Below are positions 1 through 5,101 of a DNA stretch of 5,101 nt, piece by piece. Position 1 is the stretch's first letter. Every line of letters starts with the position of its first letter. Below the pieces are notes generated by a model. The model was not told the origin of the DNA. It worked only from the letters and a program-made list of their open reading frames with translations, and did no database searches. Location: assembly GCA_958417695.1 (NCBI GenBank), contig CATZDQ010000130.1:1-5101 (forward strand), given 5' to 3'. Made by a program: the position numbers and the translations under genes. This stretch comes from an uncultured Clostridiaceae bacterium (lineage in GTDB: Bacteria > Bacillota > Clostridia > TANB77 > CAG-508).

Positions 1-2570
1 ATTATATAATCACTAACTACTATTAAATATGACTTAACATTTGCCAAATTACTTGGCGCAGTTGTCCATCCATTACTGCTATTGCTTAAATCCTTAGTAG
101 CTTGTCCATTTTCTGAATAATAAATCATTACTTTGCTAGTATCTATACCCTCTACTTGAACAACGGATTGTAATAACATATTCATTGTAGAAGATAAGTC
201 TTGACTGGTTAGAATAGTCTTATTTCCTTTACTTGGAATTCTACCTAATACTTGTATATTATTAATCACATTATTGTAGTTATTAATAACACTCATAGCA
301 AAATTCACATTTCTAGCGTCTGCAATAGTTTCAATCACACCTGTTTGTTCTTCTCCGCTAATAGAAGTTAAAGTATCTTTTCCCTCTGCATAATTAGAAA
401 TACTATTAGTTGTTATGACTCCAGTTGGTGCTACAAAATTGATTGTGGCACTAGTTTGTTTTTGTTCTGCTGCACTTCTTGTTTTTGTGCTCACATTATG
501 ATTAGTATAATTCATTATTATCTGGGCTTCTTTATTTGGAGTTAATTTGTTTACTGTTATATCTGCTGTAATAATTATGTTCGTTCCTCCAGAAACAGAA
601 CCGATACTATATTTGGTTTGTTCTCCTTCTAAAGTAAGTATAATGGATTTTGTACCATCTGCATTTTGTACTAAGGTTGCAGTCTTTATTTGTAATTCCT
701 CATCAAATAATACTTTGACATCTTTTACTTGAATACTTTCTATATAAGCAGGTAATATAATCTCAATAGTTGGATTGGTAAATAAATTGTTATCTATAGA
801 GTCTGTTCTTAATATTGCTTTTATCTCTACATTTTGGTTAGTAACCACAGTAGATAAACTTTCTTTATTAATAACAATGTCTGCCTTTGTTTCTGGTTCT
901 GTCATATCTATGGTATTTTCCAATGTTTGCTCTACAAATTTCGTATCACCACTATAAGCTTCCCCTATTGCTTCAAATAGAAGACCATCAAAACTTCTCA
1001 TTTGTTCTTTGCTATAAGCCATATCTCCTTTTATCGCTTTTGTCATATGCATTTCTAATTTGCCTTCTACTATTGGCTTACTCGTTTCTATTTTTAACTC
1101 ATTACAATCTGCTTGTGATATATCTATTATATAGTTACCATTCTCATCTACTTTTGTATCTTTATTAATAGTTGCAATTACCGTATCTCCTTTATAGAAT
1201 TGAAGGGTACCTTCTTCCCCAAATAGTTTTATAAATTGTGCTTTAGAAATGGTTACTGTTTTATAGTAAGCATAATGATTTCCTGAAACGGTCGTAGAAC
1301 CTTTACTATTTCCTTCTTTTTGCACAAAAGTCTCTGCTTTTTGTGTAAATACAATCTTATCAGTTAATTCTGCAAGTCCAATATTAACAGCTATCGTTTC
1401 ATCATAATTCGTCTCTATTTTTTGAGCAGCCTTAGTATTGGCATATATATAGCCTTTACTTATTTTTTGTGTATGATTTGTTATTTCAAAGCTTATAATT
1501 TGACTAATTTGCTCTTTTAAAGTAACTTTATCTTCTACTTGTGCTTCTATCTTAGTAGCCTTATAATGGTAAGCCTCCACCTCTACTTTTGCATTTAAAG
1601 TAACTTCTGTACCCCCTTTTCCAATTTTACTTAGCACTTCTTTTGGATACACATAGGTTACTAAAAATTCATCTTGTGCTTGTTTTTTCCATGCAACTTG
1701 TCCATTTTCATCTGGCTCATTTTTTACTGTTATATTTAACATTTTACTTTCTGCATCATAAATATAATTCTCTTTCGTAAAATGTACGGCTTCTTCTTCA
1801 CCATTGGTTGCATTTGTACTATTACTAACTACTTTTACTTCTTCTGGTGCAATACCATCAATTATTGGGACTTGAATTTGTATTTGTGTTTGTTTCGTAG
1901 GTAATGCATTGTCTTTCATGTTGGTTTTTAAAATCGTTTGTAAAATGATACCTGCCTTTTGGTTTATTTGGTAAGGAATATATTTAGATACCTGTTGCTC
2001 CACTACTAACTCTTGTGTATTGGTCCACGCTAATTTCAAGTGAATCTCCTTTTCTATTTTTACTTCTTTACCATTGCTATCCACATATGTACCAGTCAAT
2101 ATTACGATATTTTCTTTTTCAAAATTACTAATGTCTATCTTATCTGCCATAGGAAATTCAACTGGTATTTCTATAATACTTTCTGAGCCTTTATTGATTT
2201 GATTTAAAGTAACTTCTGTTTTTGTTGCAGTTTGTACTTTATCTTTTTTCTCCATATTGCCTATTACAAAGTTTGCCTCTTCTGCTTGTGCATCTTTTAT
2301 TTGTATCTTGGCATTTTTTAAGTACCCAGCTTCTGCTACACTTACCTTTGCATATAAGTTAAACACTTCACCAATTTTCTTAACAGCTTCATGTACTTGC
2401 TTTTCGTTTTCTACAAAGTAAGCATCAAAATAAACATTGGTGTGATTTGTTTGTGTAGATTGCTTTTCTAAATTAGCTTCTACCGCATAAACACCAACGC
2501 TGGCTATATTGGCTAATGTCATTATCATTACCAATATGGTTGCTACGATTTTTGTTCCTATTTTGTACAT
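1..2570 (-). CDS. Large secreted surface protein, C-terminus beyond the window
   Basis: The minus-strand frame runs from an ATG at 2570 to the left edge without a stop: 856 full codons, so the protein is longer than this. Residues 1 to about 29-32 form a signal peptide: Lys at 3 and 7, a hydrophobic core (about 8-27), then Val-Tyr-Ala (27-29) or Val-Glu-Ala (30-32) as type I cleavage sites. There is no lipobox. The rest is rich in Thr, Lys, Asn, Ile and Val, has only one cysteine that I saw (about residue 488), and alternates short beta-strand-like stretches (for example TEVTLN at 118 and 321, ILTGTYVD near 157-164, VLGRIPSKGN late), as in stacked Ig-like or beta-sandwich adhesin modules. I infer a wall-associated or surface-exposed protein. 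It resembles large uncharacterised surface proteins of gut Clostridia, but I recognise no named domain. A cell-wall anchor, if present, would lie beyond the left edge. The start is supported by a strong ribosome binding site and promoter. Confidence 0.85.
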   Translation of the reverse strand, partial: MYKIGTKIVATILVMIMTLANIASVGVYAVEANLEKQSTQTNHTNVYFDAYFVENEKQVHEAVKKIGEVFNLYAKVSVAEAGYLKNAKIQIKDAQAEEANFVIGNMEKKDKVQTATKTEVTLNQINKGSESIIEIPVEFPMADKIDISNFEKENIVILTGTYVDSNGKEVKIEKEIHLKLAWTNTQELVVEQQVSKYIPYQINQKAGIILQTILKTNMKDNALPTKQTQIQIQVPIIDGIAPEEVKVVSNSTNATNGEEEAVHFTKENYIYDAESKMLNITVKNEPDENGQVAWKKQAQDEFLVTYVYPKEVLSKIGKGGTEVTLNAKVEVEAYHYKATKIEAQVEDKVTLKEQISQIISFEITNHTQKISKGYIYANTKAAQKIETNYDETIAVNIGLAELTDKIVFTQKAETFVQKEGNSKGSTTVSGNHYAYYKTVTISKAQFIKLFGEEGTLQFYKGDTVIATINKDTKVDENGNYIIDISQADCNELKIETSKPIVEGKLEMHMTKAIKGDMAYSKEQMRSFDGLLFEAIGEAYSGDTKFVEQTLENTIDMTEPETKADIVINKESLSTVVTNQNVEIKAILRTDSIDNNLFTNPTIEIILPAYIESIQVKDVKVLFDEELQIKTATLVQNADGTKSIILTLEGEQTKYSIGSVSGGTNIIITADITVNKLTPNKEAQIIMNYTNHNVSTKTRSAAEQKQTSATINFVAPTGVITTNSISNYAEGKDTLTSISGEEQTGVIETIADARNVNFAMSVINNYNNVINNIQVLGRIPSKGNKTILTSQDLSSTMNMLLQSVVQVEGIDTSKVMIYYSENGQATKDLSNSSNGWTTAPSNLANVKSYLIVVSDYI

Positions 2571-2578
2571 GAAAAATA

Positions 2579-2585
2579 CCCTCCT
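2579..2585 (-). promoter_or_regulatory. Ribosome binding site of the surface protein
   Basis: AGGAGGG on the minus strand lies 8 bases before the ATG at 2570. It is a near-perfect Shine-Dalgarno sequence. It fixes the start directly in front of the signal peptide. Confidence 0.85.
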
Positions 2586-2630
2586 ACTTATTGTTTTTAT
2601 CTTCTAAAAATAATATTAAATCTCTAGTCT

Positions 2631-2659
2631 ATTATACTTCATTTTTCAGTATTTTTCAA
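2631..2659 (-). promoter_or_regulatory. Housekeeping (SigA-type) promoter of the surface protein
   Basis: Read on the minus strand: TTGAAA at 2659-2654 (-35, 5 of 6 matches to TTGACA), a 17-base spacer, then TATAAT at 2636-2631 (-10, perfect). Transcription would start near 2624, giving a leader of about 50 bases that contains the ribosome binding site. This is the best promoter in the window and suggests constitutive or vegetative expression. I saw no obvious operator around it. Confidence 0.75.
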
Positions 2660-2882
2660 TGTTTTTCCCTTATTTTTTAAACATTTTATGTAGAATACAT
2701 TTTTTGTCATTCTTCTTTTGACTATATTTCTCCCTTATTATACTAATATACTATATTCTTACATAATTCTACTTCTTTTTCAACACCATCTATCTGTTTT
2801 TTATTAGCCATATTGCTTCTTCTTTTACGGAAGCTTTCTTTCACTTTAAAATATTAAATTTTTATTACAAATTCATCACCGT
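2660..2882. other. AT-rich divergent intergenic region, no clear gene
   Basis: This is the central part of the 397-bp gap between the divergently transcribed surface protein and the plus-strand pair. It is very AT-rich with long T-runs on the plus strand. A weak plus-strand promoter-like pair occurs (TTGACT at 2718-2723, TATACT at 2739-2744), but its 15-base spacing is poor. On the minus strand, 2743-2811 could encode a 22-residue peptide (ATG start), or 33 residues from a GTG at 2844, without a convincing ribosome binding site. A short GCTTC/GAAGC stem (2816-2834) is too weak to call a terminator. Confidence 0.5.
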
Positions 2883-2919
2883 TTAAATTCCTCTTACATA
2901 TAATGAAATAGGAATTTAA
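2883..2919 (+). promoter_or_regulatory. Candidate promoter -10 inside an inverted repeat (possible operator)
   Basis: A perfect TATAAT lies at 2899-2904, 64 bases before the start of the first plus-strand gene. It is framed by a perfect 10-bp inverted repeat, TTAAATTCCT (2883-2892) and AGGAATTTAA (2910-2919), with a 17-base gap. No good -35 box sits 16-18 bases upstream. A regulator binding the dyad could block or assist the polymerase; alternatively the repeat is chance in AT-rich DNA. The sequence CATACTTA at 2924-2931 is reminiscent of a sporulation-sigma -10 element, but no matching -35 was found. Confidence 0.4.
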
Positions 2920-2956
2920 GAAACATACTTAGATTTTAAATACATATAGTTTAATA

Positions 2957-2964
2957 GGGGTGAT
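2957..2964 (+). promoter_or_regulatory. Ribosome binding site of the first plus-strand gene
   Basis: GGGGTGAT matches the 3' part of the extended Shine-Dalgarno sequence AGGAGGTGAT. The G-run ends 7 bases before the ATG at 2968. It supports that start over the internal Met codons. Confidence 0.75.
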
Positions 2965-2967
2965 GTT

Positions 2968-3393
2968 ATGAATGAAGACATGTCAGATATGATGCAAAAG
3001 TTAAGTGGTATGCTAGCTGGTAAAGAAGTTCCTGACAATATTAAATCCATGCTTCAAAATTTTACTGCTAGCAGTCAAAGTTCTGAAAACACTTCTTCTA
3101 CATCTTCTCCAGAGCCAGAAAATAGTAACCATACTTCTGATTCTAATAGCCAAGAAAGTACAGAAAATAACAATCCTTTTGGAAACATTGATATTGGTAC
3201 GATTATGAAAATGAAAACCATTATGGATAAAATGAATCAAAAAAAAGATGACCCTAGGTCTAATTTATTACTTTCCTTAAAGCCTTATCTTAAACCAAGT
3301 AGAAAGCAAAAAGTAGACCAGTATATACAACTTTTCAGTATGACAGAAATTTTAGAAGCATTGAATTCTACAGGTGGTGAGAAAAAGCAATGA
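2968..3393 (+). CDS. Uncharacterised small soluble protein, first gene of a coupled pair
   Basis: The protein has 141 residues, no signal peptide and no membrane segment. Three parts are visible. Residues 1-32 are a Met-rich, probably helical N-terminus (MNEDMSDMMQKLSGML, then VPDNIKSMLQNF). Residues about 33-70 are a low-complexity Ser/Asn/Glu/Thr linker. Residues about 71-133 look like a folded, mostly helical C-terminal part (DIGTIMKMKTIMDKMN, then DDPRSNLLLSLKPYLKPSRK and VDQYIQLFSMTEILEAL). The pattern of two structured ends joined by a variable linker resembles small conserved hypothetical proteins of Clostridia, but I know no function. A good ribosome binding site precedes it, and its stop overlaps the next start by four bases (ATGA), so the two are probably translationally coupled and made in similar amounts. 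A protein-interaction role is only a guess; sporulation or envelope involvement is possible but unproven. Confidence 0.85.
   Translation: MNEDMSDMMQKLSGMLAGKEVPDNIKSMLQNFTASSQSSENTSSTSSPEPENSNHTSDSNSQESTENNNPFGNIDIGTIMKMKTIMDKMNQKKDDPRSNLLLSLKPYLKPSRKQKVDQYIQLFSMTEILEALNSTGGEKKQ
3372..3380 (+). promoter_or_regulatory. Internal ribosome binding site of the second plus-strand gene
   Basis: AGGTGGTGA, inside the end of the upstream gene, matches 8 of 9 bases of AGGAGGTGA and ends 9 bases before the ATG at 3390. It supports the overlapping start. A second ATG follows immediately at 3393 and could also be used. Confidence 0.7.
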
Positions 3394-3800
3394 TGTATCC
3401 TTATCTTTTTGGCTCATTCCCTAATTTCAGAAGAAGTTATTACCATTCTGGTTACCATAATTTCCAATCTGGTAACTTAGCACAACAACAAAATGCTTAT
3501 TTCCCTAAGCCTTCTGAGTCGCATTCATCTTATAGTACTAGTCATATACCTTCTTCGTACGATTATGTTTCCAAAAATGAAGTGCATAAAACAAATTTCG
3601 TACAGCATAACTCTACCAATGATTATCCTTCTGAGGCATGTCCTGAAGAGGAAGAAGAAGAAAAGCCTATTTTTGAGATTTTAGGTATTCGTTTATATAG
3701 TGATGACCTTATCCTTTTAGCACTTCTTTTTTTCTTATATAAAGAAGAAGTAAAAGATCCTTCCTTATTTATTTCTCTTATTTTATTGTTACTTAGCTAA
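3390..3800 (+). CDS. Uncharacterised protein with Tyr/Ser-rich N-terminus and hydrophobic C-terminus
   Basis: The protein has 136 residues. Residues 1-80 are low complexity and rich in Tyr, Ser, His, Asn and Pro (begins MMYPYLFGSFPNF), probably disordered. Six Glu at 86-91 form an acidic run. Residues 93-136 look like the conserved part: PIFEILGIRLYSDDL, a hydrophobic stretch (107-117, LILLALLFFLY), a charged turn (KEEVKD, 118-123), and a second hydrophobic stretch to the end (LFISLILLLLS). The two stretches are short (about 11 residues each), so a membrane hairpin or an amphipathic membrane-associated tail is inferred rather than certain. The C-terminal pattern recalls a small clostridial hypothetical family with a variable Tyr-rich head; no function is known to me. 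It overlaps the upstream gene by four bases and is followed after 7 bases by a large palindrome. The Tyr-rich head would fit a coat-like or envelope assembly protein, but this is a guess. Confidence 0.85.
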   Translation: MMYPYLFGSFPNFRRSYYHSGYHNFQSGNLAQQQNAYFPKPSESHSSYSTSHIPSSYDYVSKNEVHKTNFVQHNSTNDYPSEACPEEEEEEKPIFEILGIRLYSDDLILLALLFFLYKEEVKDPSLFISLILLLLS

Positions 3801-3807
3801 ACTAGTA

Positions 3808-3847
3808 GGGACGGGTCTGTTTTGTTTAAACAAAACAGGCCCGTCCC
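3808..3847. terminator. 20-bp-arm palindrome between convergent genes (possible bidirectional terminator or REP-like element)
   Basis: Arms 3808-3827 and 3828-3847 pair along their whole length, with outer stem GGGACGGG and an A/T-rich inner part ending in TTTAAA at the centre. The only imperfect pair is T3816/G3839: a G-U wobble in plus-strand RNA but an A-C mismatch in minus-strand RNA, so the hairpin is slightly better for the plus-strand operon. It starts 7 bases after one stop codon and ends 4 bases before the convergent minC stop, a typical terminator position. However, no T-run follows on either strand, which a canonical intrinsic terminator needs. The GC-rich outer stem stands out from its surroundings, and GGGGACGG-type palindromes are, as I recall, dispersed repeats in Firmicutes. 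Confidence 0.65.
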
Positions 3848-3851
3848 CATC

Positions 3852-4463
3852 TTACTCTAATGTTATTTCATCTTTTTCATTTACATAGGCATAATTATGT
3901 GTTTGTTTCTCTTCTTCTGGTTCTATTTCTTTTATAACATTGGAAATTCGTATTTGTGGGCAATCTATGGTTCCTGCTGCTATGATAGCTTGTTTGTTTC
4001 CCTTTGCACCAGCATGGGCTAATCCTCTTAAGCTACCTAATACGATTATGTTTTCTCCTGCTACTACTTCTGCTCCTCCATTGACATCTCCTATAATGAC
4101 AATGCTTCCTTCATATTCAACTTTTTGTCCTGATCGTAAAGAGCCTTTATGAAACTTTGTTTCTGAAGAGGCTATTTCTTTATGAAATGTTTTTTTGATT
4201 CCATGTAGTCCTAGCATTTTTGGGCTTTCAAATTCAACATCTACATCAATTTCCTCTTTGATTATTTTTTGCACTTCATCCATTTCTTTGTTTTTCATAA
4301 CCTTTCCAATGACGTAAATTGGTGTTTTATCATTTTTATAAAGTTTTTTTAAATCTTCCATTTTTTTCTTTAAACATTCTATTACTTCTTTTTGTTCTGC
4401 TTCTTCATTAATTTTAACTAAGATTTCGTCTTTCCTTAATTGAATGGTTACACAATTTTTCAT
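3852..4463 (-). CDS. minC: Septum site-determining protein MinC
   Basis: MinC blocks FtsZ ring assembly away from mid-cell and is recruited to the membrane by the ATPase MinD. This protein has 203 residues, slightly short for the family. Residues 1 to about 100 are the N-terminal FtsZ-inhibiting domain, Lys/Glu-rich and divergent. Residues about 103-180 are the C-terminal beta-helix domain with clear family motifs: KFHKGSLRSGQKVEYEGS, GDVNGGAEVVAGENIIVLGSL (around 125-145) and RGLAHAGAKGN (146-156). RSGQ (110-113), known in the family as part of the MinD-binding face, is intact. The stretch after it (AAGTIDCPQIRI) differs from the more usual LQP-type sequence, and the tail (181-203) is acidic. 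It lies 103 bases downstream of the penicillin-binding protein gene on the same strand with no obvious promoter or terminator between, so they are probably cotranscribed. No minD follows. The start is supported by AGAGGA 9 bases upstream. Confidence 0.95.
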   Translation of the reverse strand: MKNCVTIQLRKDEILVKINEEAEQKEVIECLKKKMEDLKKLYKNDKTPIYVIGKVMKNKEMDEVQKIIKEEIDVDVEFESPKMLGLHGIKKTFHKEIASSETKFHKGSLRSGQKVEYEGSIVIIGDVNGGAEVVAGENIIVLGSLRGLAHAGAKGNKQAIIAAGTIDCPQIRISNVIKEIEPEEEKQTHNYAYVNEKDEITLE

Positions 4464-4472
4464 AATTTAACA

Positions 4473-4478
4473 TCCTCT
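4473..4478 (-). promoter_or_regulatory. Ribosome binding site of minC
   Basis: AGAGGA on the minus strand ends 9 bases before the minC ATG. It is a moderate Shine-Dalgarno match and fits the chosen start. Confidence 0.65.
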
Positions 4479-4566
4479 TTCTTGATTACCAAATGCAATC
4501 GTTTCTTTTAAAATCTTCACACTTTTTAGTAATTCCTAGCGTTTTTAATTTTTTCACTACTTCTTA

Positions 4567-5101
4567 TTAATTTATGGTTTCTACGGTTGGTATGGCTATC
4601 ATGTTTTCTGTTACTTTATTCGCATTCATTCCAAAGTATTCTGCAATGATATCTCTTGCTGGCTGTGCTGCATAACTACCATGCTGTCCATTTTCTATCA
4701 TGACAACAACAGCAATTTCTGGGTCGTCATATGGTGCAAATCCTACGAACCACGCATTTGTAACACCTTTTTTTCCAGTTTGTGCAGAGCCTGTTTTTCC
4801 GCCTACTTCTATATTGAAGTTTTTAAATATAGAATATGCCGTTCCTCCAGATTCTGTAGTAACACCTTTCATTCCCTCTAATACAGCGTTTAAGTTTTCT
4901 TGTTTAAAGGTGACTTTTTCTGATGTGTCTTCTTCAATTCCTAATCTTTGTTTTACAAATTTTTCGATTTCTTCTTTTGCAATTTCGTTACCATCTGCAT
5001 CAATGACAGATTTAATGATTGTGACATCCACATCTTTTCCTCCGTTTGCTAACATACTGGTATATTTGGCCATTTGTAATGTTGTAAAACTGTTCTTTCC
5101 T
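4567..5101 (-). CDS. Penicillin-binding protein, transpeptidase domain C-terminus (PBP2-like), N-terminus beyond the window
   Basis: This is the C-terminal 177 residues of a class B penicillin-binding protein; the frame is open through the right edge, so the Met codon at 5073 is internal. The D,D-transpeptidase cross-links peptidoglycan stem peptides outside the membrane. Visible landmarks are NSFTTLQMAKYTSMLANGG, the stretch after the active-site SxN region where the family has FTPLQ...ANGG; a domain ending GVTTESGGTAY; then the catalytic beta-strand motif KTGSAQ (KTGS encoded at 4797-4786); and NAWFVGFAPYDDPEIAVVVMIENG, the usual WFVGFAP strand. The catalytic SxxK and SxN motifs lie off the edge. 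Being directly upstream of minC suggests the elongation enzyme PBP2 (mrdA) of a mre-pbp-min cluster, but PBP3/SpoVD-type enzymes share these motifs, so no symbol is given. It ends in two consecutive TAA stops. Confidence 0.93.
   Translation of the reverse strand, partial: GKNSFTTLQMAKYTSMLANGGKDVDVTIIKSVIDADGNEIAKEEIEKFVKQRLGIEEDTSEKVTFKQENLNAVLEGMKGVTTESGGTAYSIFKNFNIEVGGKTGSAQTGKKGVTNAWFVGFAPYDDPEIAVVVMIENGQHGSYAAQPARDIIAEYFGMNANKVTENMIAIPTVETIN

Noticed and set aside
49..51. Apparent stop codon (TAA on the minus strand) near the end of the surface gene
   Set aside because: It is out of frame: the gene's codons begin at positions equal to 2 modulo 3, and in that frame the sequence reads GWTTAPSNLANVKSYL to the window edge without a stop.
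547..1168. Three plus-strand reading frames (547-732, 775-957, 887-1168)
   Set aside because: They lie opposite the long continuous minus-strand surface-protein gene, have no ribosome binding sites and give hydrophobic, low-information peptides typical of antisense frames.
2718..2744. Plus-strand promoter-like TTGACT ... TATACT
   Set aside because: The 15-base spacing is short and it would leave a leader of over 200 bases; a chance match is likely in AT-rich DNA.
2924..2931. CATACTTA as a SigE/SigK sporulation -10 box
   Set aside because: Only a partial match, and no suitable -35 element lies at the proper distance.
3013..3240. Minus-strand frame of 75 codons
   Set aside because: It is antisense to the first plus-strand gene, which has a good ribosome binding site and a coupled downstream gene.
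3493..3684. Plus-strand frame of 63 codons in another phase
   Set aside because: It lies fully inside the second plus-strand gene, whose start is supported by the internal ribosome binding site and ATGA overlap.
3940..4152. Plus-strand frame of 70 codons
   Set aside because: It is antisense to minC, whose family motifs are unambiguous.
4681..4881. Plus-strand frame of 66 codons
   Set aside because: It is antisense to the penicillin-binding protein's KTGS region.

Overview
The window looks like chromosomal DNA from a low-GC member of the Clostridia (Firmicutes), probably an uncultured gut-type lineage. This is inferred from AT-rich DNA with A/T-ending codons, strong GGAGG-type ribosome binding sites, a penicillin-binding protein next to minC, and a pair of small clostridial-style hypothetical genes. 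No RNA gene, CRISPR array, insertion sequence or phage gene was found.

Left half (1-2570, minus strand): one very long reading frame, open at the left edge, encoding an exported beta-rich surface protein. At least 856 residues are visible, with an N-terminal signal peptide. It has a good ribosome binding site and a nearly consensus vegetative promoter (TTGAAA-17-TATAAT).

Middle (2571-2967): a 397-bp divergent intergenic region. It carries that promoter on the left. On the right, a perfect TATAAT is enclosed by a 10-bp inverted repeat ahead of the plus-strand genes.

Plus-strand pair (2968-3800): two small overlapping genes (ATGA junction) of unknown function. The first is a soluble protein with conserved-looking ends and a Ser/Asn/Glu linker. 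The second has a Tyr/Ser-rich N-terminus, an acidic run and a hydrophobic C-terminus. The overlap suggests translational coupling and perhaps joint action.

Convergent junction (3801-3851): a 20-bp-arm palindrome with a GGGACGGG outer stem fills the gap between the plus-strand pair and minC. It could end transcription, but neither strand has a T-tract, and it resembles dispersed REP-type palindromes of Firmicutes.

Right part (3852-5101, minus strand): the C-terminal part of a class B penicillin-binding protein (PBP2-like, cell elongation) followed by minC (division-site inhibitor), probably one transcript belonging to a shape/division cluster. minD, the usual downstream partner of minC, is absent: the cluster stops at minC and meets the convergent unknown operon.
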